From contig DHWW01000315.1 of assembly GCA_002413385.1 (NCBI GenBank), positions 1 through 22,608 on the forward strand: a stretch of DNA of 22,608 nt, given 5' to 3'. This document shows positions 1 through 8,141 of the stretch, piece by piece. The notes beneath the pieces were generated by a model that was not told where the DNA came from, searched no databases, and saw only the letters and a list, made by a program, of their open reading frames with translations. Both the position numbers and the translations under genes were made by a program. The DNA is from Granulicella sp. UBA5172. GTDB taxonomy: Bacteria; Acidobacteriota; Terriglobia; Terriglobales; Acidobacteriaceae. Numbering within the stretch: position 1 is the stretch's first letter; every line of letters begins with the position of its first letter.

Positions 1-485
1 TAGTCAGCTCTTGGTTCATCCTGAGATTCAGAAGAGCGCCTTTCTTCTTCTGTGCGTCTACTTCAACTTGCAGCTTGATGCGCTCCGTTCGAGCACTTCC
101 TTGACGTGCTTCCCACGCTTTGGCTGCAATCTTGGGTAGCGCTTTCGCCTTTGCGGGGTCCAAACGCATCTTGGTCAGGTATTGCTGGAAATTCCGCTTC
201 CAGATCAGACTTCTGCTTTGAGATTGCCTTGCAGTCGGGTTTGCGACACCAGTAACGCGGATAGCTCAAATTTCGGCCTCTGTAAAAAGCGCCGGTGATT
301 AGAGTGCCGCACGATTCACAACGGACCCAATGGCGAAGAGGAAGATCAGGGTTGCTCAATTTTCTAGGCTTGAGCTGGTTTATGCTTCGTCCATCCAAAA
401 CTGCTTGGACCCGATCAAAAACCTCCTGGGACACCAAAGGCTCATAAAGACCTCTTACTGGTGCTAAATCGGGATTGCTGTGCAA
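1..485 (-). pseudogene. Large serine recombinase remnant (zinc-ribbon and C-terminal part), frameshifted
   Basis: This looks like the middle and C-terminal part of a large serine site-specific recombinase. The frame read from 485 has the typical stretch before the zinc ribbon (GLYEPLVSQEVFDRVQAVL), followed by a recombinase zinc-beta-ribbon with CESC and, about 25 residues later, CRKPDC as the cysteine pairs. Near 190-205 the homology-like reading jumps by one base: in the shifted frame the sequence continues as NFQQYLTKMRLDPAKAKAL and a charged helical stretch that stays open to position 1, as expected for the coiled-coil C-terminus. The catalytic N-terminal resolvase domain is not present upstream; an in-frame stop lies about 30 bases before the TTG at 485. 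I therefore read it as a broken, 5'-truncated gene running off the left edge. Part of the frame break could be a sequencing error, but the missing N-terminus could not. Confidence 0.72.
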
Positions 486-861
486 AGTGACCTGAAGCCG
501 TTCTTGACGTTGTGCGAGAATTCAGAATCTTCATACGAAATAGGCCGCGACCATCCGGGAGAGCTGTGCCTCAAAACTGATCTAAAAGCCCAAGCAGGGC
601 CTTCCTCTCAATTATGTTGCCGAAACCTTCTTAAGTTCGAAAGCAACTACGCGTTAGAGCGGGACAGGTCTTGCGCGGCCTGTGCTTCAATTCCCTTCTC
701 CTCTCACGTCGTGTCTCGAACTCACTGTTGCGGACGTGAATTTTGATGAAATTCAGTTTTGATTTTCCTAGTGTATGCAAGGCGATGAGTGGGGTTCGAG
801 CCCCGCTATCGCTACCAAAATAACTCCTCAAAATTTGTGGCGCGCTGGTTGTTTTTCAATG
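486..861. other. Gene-free stretch between recombinase remnant and the MmgE/PrpD operon
   Basis: No convincing gene is seen on either strand. Short open frames here have no recognisable motif and no good ribosome binding site. The only structured element is the tRNA-3'-end-like hairpin at 782-817. The stretch is less GC-rich than the operon to its right, fitting decayed mobile-element DNA. Confidence 0.5.
782..817 (+). other. tRNA T-arm/acceptor-like hairpin ending in ACCA (possible attachment-site remnant)
   Basis: GTGGGG (789-794) and CCCCGC (801-806) form a stem with one T:G wobble around the loop TTCGAG. GCGAT (782-786) pairs with ATCGC (808-812), and the element ends in TACCA (813-817). 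This imitates the T-arm plus acceptor stem and CCA end of a tRNA, but the loop is one base shorter than a normal seven-base T-loop, and no D-arm or anticodon arm lies upstream. It is not a functional tRNA gene. A tRNA 3'-end fragment left by an integrative element is one explanation; chance is another. Confidence 0.35.
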
Positions 862-2391
862 TCAGTGAGACGTCTGAAGCAGACGGCTCAGCTGGTGAGT
901 GTCTGAGACTTTTTCAAGCTGGAGGACCTTCGCCATGAGCAGCCCGGATTGAGCGGCTCCGAGGACAGGCTCGATCAAATCGCGTGATTTGGCGATGACC
1001 TCCTCGCGGCTCATCGGGTTCTCGGCCGTTCCTCGGACGGCGTCGACTTGCTGGCGAAGTGCGGTGCCGTCGTTGAGTTGGATTTCGACGATGGCCTCGC
1101 GAGCGGGGAGTCGCTTCTCGATCTCTTCATCTCCGATCAAACTGACCTTCTGGCGTTCGCGGAGGATGGCCGGATCTTTCATCAGGGCGACGTCGTGTGC
1201 GGAGCGGAAGGTCAGGGTCCGCTGCACGAGCATGACCGCGACCAGATGCTGAAGACAGATGTCGGGGATGCTGCGGTTGTCGACGATGGAGGCCTCTCGA
1301 GTGGCAACCCTTACGGTGACCTGACGGACCTGGTCCGGAGTGAAGGGGTGCTGCTTCATCAAAGTCTGGATCGCGTCGAGCGGCGCCTGAATGGGAGAGC
1401 CTACGCACCATTTCTTGATGTTGGTTTGCGAGATGTTGTATCGCTCACCAAGGCCCGCGATGAGGCACTCGCCGAGGCCCTCGGGGTTGGCCTCCGGTTT
1501 GTAGGCGGCAAAGAAGCTGTCGGGGCCGGAGAAGACATCATCCACTCCGTTCCATCCTGCCTGGACGAGAAGAGCGGCGGTGACTCCGTTGCGCGCGGGC
1601 ATGCCGGCGAAGACGAAGGCCTTCTCGAAGTGATGGGTGTCGTGCTGCCAAGCCGTGAAGCCAGCGGATTGTTGTGCGGCGTAATCGAGGAGGAAGCGCA
1701 TCTGGCGTGTGTCGAGCGAAGCAGCGCAACCGGCTGCTGCGGCTGCTCCGAAGCCTTCGGAGGTGGCGTGAGGATCGCGGCGGGTCTCGGTCTGGTAGTC
1801 GACTCCGCCAAGCGTGACGCCCATACGCGTGCCAATGTCGTAGCCCAATGCGACGGCGCGGAGAAAGTGCGCGCCGCTGATGGTGAACCTCTCTCCGACT
1901 GCGAGCGCAGCTGGAATCACAGCGCAACCGGGATGGGATTGCGACGCGGAGTGCGAGTCATCGGTTTCGTCGGAGTGGGCGAGGACACCGTTGGCCATCG
2001 CTGCTTCGATGGGGCCGCAGACGACGTTCGATGCGGCGACAGTCGCAACGGGTTTGCCGCCATAGGATTGTGCAAACGCGATGGCGGCTCGCCCCGGAAG
2101 CAGTTGAGAGCCGGAGATCATGGCGGCCAGCGTGTCCAGAATATGGTTCTTCGCCTGTTCCATCACGTCCGGAGGGAGGGGATGGCTGGCCGCAGCGGCC
2201 ATGTAGCTGCTGAGCGTCTGCATCAACGGACTTATGGCAGCGGTTGGGGAGTCGGGCGATTCTGCGGCAAAGGCTCGGAGAGGAAGAGCGGCGCCGGCGA
2301 GAAGCCAGGTGCCTCTTGCCATCAAACTTCGGCGGGTGAGTTCGCAGCCCGGCGGCGGTGGGGACAGCTTCTCGTCGTTCAGGTTTGACAT
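862..2391 (-). CDS. MmgE/PrpD family protein, Tat-exported (paralogue 1)
   Basis: This 509-residue protein belongs to the MmgE/PrpD fold family, which includes 2-methylcitrate dehydratase, cis-aconitate decarboxylase and iminodisuccinate epimerase. The family's first active-site block is seen as AHSDETDDSH about residues 138-147, followed by HPG at 153-155; a second block around 205-220 reads HATSEGFGAAAAA. The start at 2391 is chosen because GAAGGA lies 5-6 bases upstream and the protein then opens with a short charged tail and a twin-arginine signal (TRRSLMARG about 19-27, then a hydrophobic stretch ending near AFAAE). Family members are normally cytoplasmic, so apparent export is unusual. 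It follows the second MmgE/PrpD gene after only 38 bases and is probably co-transcribed with it. Substrate unknown; a dehydratase or epimerase-type reaction on a polycarboxylate is the family expectation. Confidence 0.85.
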   Translation of the reverse strand: MSNLNDEKLSPPPPGCELTRRSLMARGTWLLAGAALPLRAFAAESPDSPTAAISPLMQTLSSYMAAAASHPLPPDVMEQAKNHILDTLAAMISGSQLLPGRAAIAFAQSYGGKPVATVAASNVVCGPIEAAMANGVLAHSDETDDSHSASQSHPGCAVIPAALAVGERFTISGAHFLRAVALGYDIGTRMGVTLGGVDYQTETRRDPHATSEGFGAAAAAGCAASLDTRQMRFLLDYAAQQSAGFTAWQHDTHHFEKAFVFAGMPARNGVTAALLVQAGWNGVDDVFSGPDSFFAAYKPEANPEGLGECLIAGLGERYNISQTNIKKWCVGSPIQAPLDAIQTLMKQHPFTPDQVRQVTVRVATREASIVDNRSIPDICLQHLVAVMLVQRTLTFRSAHDVALMKDPAILRERQKVSLIGDEEIEKRLPAREAIVEIQLNDGTALRQQVDAVRGTAENPMSREEVIAKSRDLIEPVLGAAQSGLLMAKVLQLEKVSDTHQLSRLLQTSH

Positions 2392-2429
2392 GCGATTTCC
2401 TTCAGCTAAGTAATGCGTGTAACTGAATA

Positions 2430-3914
2430 TCAGGCGAGCGCCCCGAGACGCGGAAGGTCGCCAGCGTTGTGCATCTCGGGGAGATTCCACGCGGCGGCGA
2501 GGAGCTTTTCAAGTTGTGCCTGAGGAAGAATCCCGGTTGCAAGCTGGGTGAACTTGAAGGAGAGGGCCTTGTCGGTGAGCGGATTTTGTACGCTGCCGAT
2601 GGCGTGCTCCACCTGTTTGGTGAAGGATTGGCCACTGGTGGTTGTGATGGTGACATAGGCTTCATCCGTGCGGATGGCAGGGTCGGTGGTGACGGAGACG
2701 AGCTTGCGCAGGGCAACGACTTCGGGATCGCGGACAGCCTGGTCGGTGTACTCCTTTTCACCGGCAAAGCCCCGGATGAGTGCGATGGCGGCGGAGTGGA
2801 AGACGCTGAACTTGGCTTCGAGTCCGGTCGTGGGTGTCTTCTTGCCGGTAAGCTCGAGCACGAGAGGGTTGCAGCGGATCGCGATGGAGCGAATCTCATT
2901 GGACTTCAGGCTGTGCTCGTTGCGGAGTTGGATGACGGCGTCGATGACAGGGTGGATCACGATGCCGCAGGCGAAGGGCTTGTAGGTGTCGAGAGCGATC
3001 TCGTAGTGTTGGCCGAGTCCGTCGATGAGAGGGGCGTAGTTGTGCTCGCGCGATGCGGCGAAGATGTAGCCTTCTTTGCCTTCGATGCCTTCGTCGGAGC
3101 TGGTGAAGTTTTTTGCGGCGAGCAATGCAGCGAGAAGGCCGCTCTCCGCAGCGCGCCCGATGTTGAGGCTCTTGCACATGCTTCCGAACATGATCTTGAG
3201 ACCGGCGGCTTCGGTTGCAGCGATGTCGAGAGCCCATTGCATCTGCTGGATATTGAGTCCAAGGACTCGGCCGCAGGCGGCGGCGGCACCAAAGGCTCCG
3301 CAGGTTCCGGTGATGTGCCAGCCCATGTCGTAGTGGGAGGGGTAGATTGCTTTGCCGAGGCGGCATTCGATCTCGGTGCCGAGGATGAAGGCGTGGAGGA
3401 GATCCGCTCCGCTGAGGGGATGATCCTGCGCGAGTGCGAACAGAGCACTCGCGACCGGGCCAGCGGGATGGATGATGGTTTCGAGATGCGTGTCGTCGTA
3501 GTCGAGCACGTGCGAGCTGATGCCCGTGATCAATGCAGCGCGAAGCGGATCGAGGGTTTCGGCGCGCCCGAAGAGGTGGGCTGCGGTGCTGTTGGAATAG
3601 GGCAGGACGGCGCTGAGAGAGCGCACTACCGCTTGCTGATTGGAGCCTCCGACGGTTACGCCTGTCCAGTTGACGATCGATCGGACGGCCTCCTTGCGAA
3701 CGCTGTCTGGGACCTCTGATTGCGGACAGGTGACCAGCCATTCCGCGAGGATGCGGGTTACGGGTGGAGCGGGTGCAGTGGCTGCTTTGGAGTTGATGCC
3801 AGAGGGAGGCTTGGGAGTCTGTGGAGATGGGGGAGTGAGAGCGTTCGCGGCAGCTCCTGCAAGGGCTCCCTGGACGAGAAAGCTGCGGCGCGATAGTAGA
3901 GAGGACGGACTCAT
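2430..3914 (-). CDS. MmgE/PrpD family protein, Tat-exported (paralogue 2)
   Basis: A 494-residue MmgE/PrpD-family protein, closer to the family consensus than its neighbour. Visible blocks are HVLDYDDTH (135-143) followed by HPAG (149-152), GWHITGTCGAFGAAAA (about 198-213), a lysine block CKSLNIGRAAESG (247-259) and YKPFACGIVIHPVIDA further on; the H, D and K residues in these blocks form the family active site. The N-terminus carries a twin-arginine motif (SRRSFLVQG, 8-16) and an alanine-rich hydrophobic stretch, then a proline-rich linker, so it is predicted to be exported. The ATG at 3914 sits immediately before this signal; the ribosome binding site is weak. It is the first of the two MmgE/PrpD genes in transcription order, about 235 bases downstream of the dicarboxylate symporter gene. 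Likely polycarboxylate dehydratase or epimerase; exact reaction unknown. Confidence 0.88.
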   Translation of the reverse strand: MSPSSLLSRRSFLVQGALAGAAANALTPPSPQTPKPPSGINSKAATAPAPPVTRILAEWLVTCPQSEVPDSVRKEAVRSIVNWTGVTVGGSNQQAVVRSLSAVLPYSNSTAAHLFGRAETLDPLRAALITGISSHVLDYDDTHLETIIHPAGPVASALFALAQDHPLSGADLLHAFILGTEIECRLGKAIYPSHYDMGWHITGTCGAFGAAAACGRVLGLNIQQMQWALDIAATEAAGLKIMFGSMCKSLNIGRAAESGLLAALLAAKNFTSSDEGIEGKEGYIFAASREHNYAPLIDGLGQHYEIALDTYKPFACGIVIHPVIDAVIQLRNEHSLKSNEIRSIAIRCNPLVLELTGKKTPTTGLEAKFSVFHSAAIALIRGFAGEKEYTDQAVRDPEVVALRKLVSVTTDPAIRTDEAYVTITTTSGQSFTKQVEHAIGSVQNPLTDKALSFKFTQLATGILPQAQLEKLLAAAWNLPEMHNAGDLPRLGALA

Positions 3915-4149
3915 CTCGGGGGAAGGTGTTCACTTTCCGGGAGGTCTCGCAGAGTGTTCTTGCGGGACTGCCCCGTCTCGGGCTGTGGTTCATTGGAGAC
4001 GGTCGCGGTGGAGAAGCGTGGTTCTCCGAATATGGCCAGCTTGCCTGAAAGAAGCATAGTCGATCTCGCGAGGAAGCGGCGATGGGATGACGCATCTCCT
4101 CGTGCAGCTGGAGGTGCAGGTACAGATTCGCCGGATGAATTCACGTTCC

Positions 4150-5469
4150 TTACCCTCCGATATCCGCTGGGTAATAGGCTGGCTCTCCCGAGGCGGCGAG
4201 GGCTTTGGTGAGAACGGTGCCTTCGAGCTCGTGCTCCCACAAGGCTACAACGATGGTCCCAACGCCGTTTCCGATCATGTTGACGAGGGCGCGAAAGGTG
4301 CTGAGGAAGCGGTCGATGCCAAGGATAAGCGCCATGCCGGCAACCGGGATGGTGGGAACGACGATGAGCGTTCCAACCAGGGCGATGAAGCCTGCGCCCT
4401 GCACTCCGCTGGCGCCTTTGGAGGTAAGGACAGCGACGGCGAAGAGGGTGAGCTGCTGGGTGAGAGTGACATGCGTGTTGGTGGCCTGGGCTACGAACAG
4501 TGCGGCCAGCGTGATGTAGAGACTGCTGCCGTCGGTGTTGAAGGTGTATCCGGTGGGGACCACGAGGCCAACGAGTGCCTTGGAGCAGCCGAGCAATTCA
4601 AGTTTTTCCATCAGGGTCGGCAGAGCGGCTTCCGAGGAACTGGTGGCGACGACGATGAGAATTTCTTCCTTGATATAGCGCAGGAAGCGCAGGATATTGA
4701 AGCCCGCGAACCAGGCGACCGCACCAAGGACGATGACTACGAAGAAGGTGCAGGTTCCGTAAAAGGTGACGATGAGTTTGAGCAGGGGGCCGAGGGAGGT
4801 TATACCGTATCGCCCAACCGTGAATGCCATGGCTCCGAACGCACCGATGGGTGCGGAGTACATGACAATGTTGACGACGGTGAAGATGGCTCCGGTCAGC
4901 GCGTCGAGCAGGCGGATCAGCGGCTCGGCTCGGCTGCGCATCATGGCGAGCGCGATGCCCAGAAGCACGGAGATGAACACTACCTGCAAAATATCTCCGC
5001 GTGCGAAGGCATCGACCATGGTGGTGGGGATGATGTGCAGCAGGAACTGGACGGTGCTCTGAGCTTTGGCGGAGCCCGCGTACTCGGCAACAGCTTTGGC
5101 GTCGAGGGTGGCGGGATTGACGTTGAGGCCCCTGCCGGGCTGAATAAGATTCCCGGCGGCCAGGCCGATCAGAAGCGCCAGCGTGGACACAATCTCGAAG
5201 TAGATCAGGGCCTTGCCTCCGACCCTGCCCACCTTCTTCATATCCTGCATGCCGGCGATGCCGGTGACGACCGTACAGAAGATCACGACGGTGATGACCA
5301 TCGAGATGAGCTTGATGAAGGCGTCCCCCAGAGGCTTCATCGCAATGGCGGTGTGGGGGGCGAAGCGACCAAGGGCCACTCCCAGGAAGATGGCGACGGT
5401 CACCTGTACCCAGAGACTCCGGTAGAAGGGCTTGCGCTCGACGACAGTACGAGTGATCTCTGTTCTCAT
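4150..5469 (-). CDS. Dicarboxylate/amino acid:cation symporter (DctA/GltP family)
   Basis: An inner-membrane secondary transporter of the DAACS family, which imports C4-dicarboxylates or acidic amino acids with protons or sodium. The hallmarks are present: the serine-rich hairpin ([15 protein letters not shown]), the TM7 motif ([12 protein letters not shown]), the second hairpin ([16 protein letters not shown]) and the TM8 motif ([20 protein letters not shown]). At about 440 residues it is full length. The ATG at 5469 is preferred over the in-frame GTG at 5475 because GAGGG lies about 8 bases before the ATG and would touch the GTG. The TM8 and hairpin sequences look more like DctA than glutamate carriers, but specificity cannot be settled by eye. 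It lies upstream of the two MmgE/PrpD genes on the same strand and divergent from the regulator at 5762, which suggests a dicarboxylate or tricarboxylate-related substrate and possible control by that regulator. Confidence 0.9.
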   Translation of the reverse strand: MRTEITRTVVERKPFYRSLWVQVTVAIFLGVALGRFAPHTAIAMKPLGDAFIKLISMVITVVIFCTVVTGIAGMQDMKKVGRVGGKALIYFEIVSTLALLIGLAAGNLIQPGRGLNVNPATLDAKAVAEYAGSAKAQSTVQFLLHIIPTTMVDAFARGDILQVVFISVLLGIALAMMRSRAEPLIRLLDALTGAIFTVVNIVMYSAPIGAFGAMAFTVGRYGITSLGPLLKLIVTFYGTCTFFVVIVLGAVAWFAGFNILRFLRYIKEEILIVVATSSSEAALPTLMEKLELLGCSKALVGLVVPTGYTFNTDGSSLYITLAALFVAQATNTHVTLTQQLTLFAVAVLTSKGASGVQGAGFIALVGTLIVVPTIPVAGMALILGIDRFLSTFRALVNMIGNGVGTIVVALWEHELEGTVLTKALAASGEPAYYPADIGG

Positions 5470-5622
5470 CGTCACTTCCCTCGGCCCTGCTTGCCAGGGG
5501 TGAGGGCGTAAGCGCTATACTTGCCGTCATCGTCGGCGACGCTCGTCCTGCTGACGCGGGTCGCCCTTACTGGATTTTCCGGATGATGCGCTGCATTGAG
5601 CACAGGCGCCCCTTTCTTCAAC

Positions 5623-5652
5623 TCGACTTGCATGGTTGGTCGTGCCTATAAT
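5623..5652 (+). promoter_or_regulatory. Candidate promoter for the winged-helix/TPR regulator
   Basis: A perfect TATAAT (5647-5652) lies 110 bases before the regulator start. The best -35 at normal distance is TCGACT (5623-5628) with an 18-base spacer; TTGCAT at 5628-5633 is closer to consensus but only 13 bases away. The region is the shared intergenic space with the divergent symporter gene. Whether acidobacterial promoters follow this consensus closely is not certain. Confidence 0.4.
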
Positions 5653-5761
5653 TACCGGCCAGCGACGGATTCCCTTTTCTGGTCACCTGTGACCCTAGAT
5701 TGGGATCGAATGAAAGTCTTTTGAGAAGTGCGAAAAAAAGATAAAGGAATTCTTAATCGCT

Positions 5762-7675
5762 ATGTCCCATACGATCAGTCACTTATACGAATTCGGGAGC
5801 TTCAGCCTGGACCCCGGCCAGAGGCTTCTGCTGCAACGTGGCAGGCACGTCTCTGTGACTCCCAAGGCGTTCGACCTGCTCGTACTGATGGTGGAGAACA
5901 ACGGACAGCTACTTCTGAAAGACAGGTTGATGAGCGCTCTCTGGCCGGGCGTTTCGGTGGAGGAAGGCAATCTGGCTGTAGCGGTTTCGCACTTGAGGAG
6001 GATCTTAGGGGACGATCGCGGCAAGCATGAATACATTGAGACGGTATCGAAACAGGGATACCGTTTTGTGGCGGAGGTGGTGGAGAGGTCGGAGGCCCCC
6101 GTCGAATCCAGTGAGACGCAGATAAAACCAGGAGAGGCAGATCCCGCGGCGACCACTCTGATCTCGTATGCGACGTGGGCGAAGGTCGTTGCGGAGCGGA
6201 GATGGTTGGCAGGCTCGATCGTTGCGCTCGCGGGGTTGCTGATCGTGGCCGGATGGCTGGGTAACAAGCATTTGAAGATTGCATCGGCGTGGGATCGACC
6301 GATACGATCGCTCGCCGTGCTGCCATTCGAGACGATTGGAGGCTCGGCTTCCGATGAGTATCTTGGCCTGGGAACGGCCGACGCGCTGATTACGAGACTG
6401 TCGAACACAGGGAAGATTCTGGTCCGGCCCACCAGCGCGATTGAGAAGTACCGTAACAGTTCGATCAGCGCGGACGGCGCCGGAAAGGAGCAACAGGTCG
6501 ACGCGATCATCAATGGACGGATCCAGCGCGAGGGCAATCGCGTGCGGATGACGGTGCAAATGGTTCGGGTTGAGGATGGGACGCAGATGTGGGCGCAGAC
6601 GTTCGACGAGGAGTTTACGAATATCTTCAATCTCGAGGATGAGGCTTCCGAGCGTGTCGCGCGTTCCATACGGCTGCAACTGAACGACAAGGAAGAGAAG
6701 AGATTTACAAAGAGGCCCACCGAGAATCAGGAGGCCTACGATGCGTTCGTCCGAGGCAGGTACTACTGGAACAAGCGAACGAATGAAGGGATGCTGAAGG
6801 GGCTGGACTATTTCCGCGAGGCGATCCGGCTCGATCCAAACTATGCGGAGGCCTATGAAGGTGTGGCGGATTCGTATGCCGCGCTGGGACTCTATGCGGC
6901 TATTCCTCCGAATGAGGCGTTTCCGGCGGCACGCGCTGCCGCCCACAAAGCACTCCAGATGAACGACGATCTGGCGGACGCACATGCCACACTCGGATTC
7001 ATCGACTTCTACTATGACTGGAATGGCCCCGCAGCACAGAATGAGTTTCAGCAAGCCTTCGATGTAAATCCGAACTATGCGATGGCTCATTCCTGGAATG
7101 CCGAAAGCCTGGCCGCGATGGGGCGCTTCCCAGAGGCGCTGGTCGAGGCACAGCGTGCGGTGGAAGAGGATCCGCTGTCCTCGATTGTGAACAGCAACGC
7201 CGGCTGGACCTTCTGTCTCGCAGGTCACTACAAAGAGGCTATCGACACTCTTCACAAGGCGATTGACATCGATCCAAGTTTTCCGCGGACTCACTTCCGC
7301 CTCGGTGACGTTTATGAGACAAGAGGCTTATATGAGCAGGCGATCTCAGAGTTCACGCAGGCCGTACAGTTCTCGGGAGGCGACGTCTACTACACCGCAA
7401 ACCTGGGGCATGCCTACGCCATGGCCGGGAGGACGAGGGAAGCACATCAGATTCTCAATTCGCTCCTGCATCGATCCTATCAAAAGTATGTGCCAGCGTT
7501 TGCCGTGGCGCTGGTTTACGCCGGGCTGAAGGATAACGACCAGGCACTGGGGTGGCTGGAAAAGGCTTCTACGGACCACTCCACGTCCATGGCCTACCTG
7601 AAGGTGGATCCGTCGCTGCGGGGTCTAAGCTCTGATCCAAGGTTCTCCAAGCTTTTGCAGCATGAGAACTTCTAG
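5762..7675 (+). CDS. Membrane-anchored winged-helix DNA-binding protein with TPR repeats (CadC/ToxR-like)
   Basis: A 637-residue one-component regulator. Residues about 8-105 form an OmpR/CadC-type winged helix (SVTPKAFDLLVLMVENNGQL, then VAVSHLRRILGDD and YIETVSKQGYRFVAEV). A single membrane helix follows at about 148-167 (GSIVALAGLLIVAGWLG). The next ~120 residues (SLAVLPFETIGG, LGLGTADALITRLS, VDAIINGRIQ) match the FlgO/TolB-like domain often found in such proteins, and from about 330 to the end are TPR repeats (AYDAFVRGRYYWNK, FREAIRLDPNYAEAYEG and further copies). The DNA-binding part would be cytoplasmic and the TPR part periplasmic. The ATG at 5762 has AAAGGA about 12 bases upstream, a rather long spacing. 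This architecture is common in Acidobacteriota. Its position divergent from the symporter gene makes that gene and the MmgE/PrpD genes possible targets. Confidence 0.9.
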   Translation: MSHTISHLYEFGSFSLDPGQRLLLQRGRHVSVTPKAFDLLVLMVENNGQLLLKDRLMSALWPGVSVEEGNLAVAVSHLRRILGDDRGKHEYIETVSKQGYRFVAEVVERSEAPVESSETQIKPGEADPAATTLISYATWAKVVAERRWLAGSIVALAGLLIVAGWLGNKHLKIASAWDRPIRSLAVLPFETIGGSASDEYLGLGTADALITRLSNTGKILVRPTSAIEKYRNSSISADGAGKEQQVDAIINGRIQREGNRVRMTVQMVRVEDGTQMWAQTFDEEFTNIFNLEDEASERVARSIRLQLNDKEEKRFTKRPTENQEAYDAFVRGRYYWNKRTNEGMLKGLDYFREAIRLDPNYAEAYEGVADSYAALGLYAAIPPNEAFPAARAAAHKALQMNDDLADAHATLGFIDFYYDWNGPAAQNEFQQAFDVNPNYAMAHSWNAESLAAMGRFPEALVEAQRAVEEDPLSSIVNSNAGWTFCLAGHYKEAIDTLHKAIDIDPSFPRTHFRLGDVYETRGLYEQAISEFTQAVQFSGGDVYYTANLGHAYAMAGRTREAHQILNSLLHRSYQKYVPAFAVALVYAGLKDNDQALGWLEKASTDHSTSMAYLKVDPSLRGLSSDPRFSKLLQHENF

Positions 7676-8141
7676 GAGCTTGTTGAGCTTCAAATCTCTG
7701 GAGGAAGAAGACCGGGGACCGGAGACACAGGTTTGCTGAGGTCAGGTTGAATCGTCTCTTGTGCGAGTGTTGATGCGGGTTTGCGCGGCATGATGGAGAT
7801 CGTTTGCGGCGCTCCGAATGGATCAAGTAAAGCGTCTGCAACAGCGTGTTGAAGCGAGCGTGAGGAACGTTGTCGATTCGATGCACTCGAAGTCTGCGAC
7901 ATCAGCGGCTTTTCTTGTTTGCGTTGCTTGCGTTGATGCGCTCGGTCGCACTCCTCTGCGGCATGACGGCATGCATGTTGCGCTCACTGTCTTGACACTC
8001 CGAGACGCATTGCGTTATAAGGTTGCGACGGTTGTGTAGGCCCCGTTCCCATCGCAAAAACCAGTCCGTCAACAAGCCCGCCTCAGAATCGTGGCGCGGT
8101 CCACCCGTCCAGCAACACCACCTGTGAATGCGAGGAAAATA
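7676..8141. other. Intergenic region upstream of the hydrolase; no gene recognised
   Basis: Neither strand shows a gene I can support. A 70-codon frame on the minus strand (7902 to 7690) has no good ribosome binding site or known motif. The right part holds the near-consensus promoter at 7992-8020. No obvious T-tailed terminator follows the regulator gene. Confidence 0.5.
7992..8020 (+). promoter_or_regulatory. Near-consensus housekeeping promoter
   Basis: TTGACA (7992-7997), a 17-base spacer and TTATAA (8015-8020) match the sigma-70-type consensus closely. Transcription would begin near 8027, leaving a leader of roughly 115 bases before the hydrolase start at 8142. It is the strongest promoter-like sequence in the window and probably serves the hydrolase/SDR pair. 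Confidence 0.55.

Noticed and set aside
480..746. Plus-strand frame of 88 codons next to the recombinase remnant
   Set aside because: Cysteine- and serine-rich with no motif; starts in the antisense of the recombinase remnant.
1048..2388. Long plus-strand open frame opposite the first MmgE/PrpD gene
   Set aside because: Antisense shadow of a high-GC gene; composition is Gly/Val/Asp-rich with no motif, while the minus strand has clear family blocks.
2469..3719. Long plus-strand open frame opposite the second MmgE/PrpD gene
   Set aside because: Same shadow effect; no recognisable domain or ribosome binding site.
4087..5511. Plus-strand frame of over 470 codons opposite the symporter
   Set aside because: Very acidic, repetitive reading of the antisense of membrane helices; the minus strand carries DctA motifs.
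6005..7294. Minus-strand frame opposite the TPR regulator
   Set aside because: No domain; the plus strand has winged-helix and TPR motifs throughout.
7690..7902. Seventy-codon minus-strand frame in the gap before the hydrolase
   Set aside because: Reads as somewhat protein-like but has no good ribosome binding site, no known motif and low-complexity sequence.
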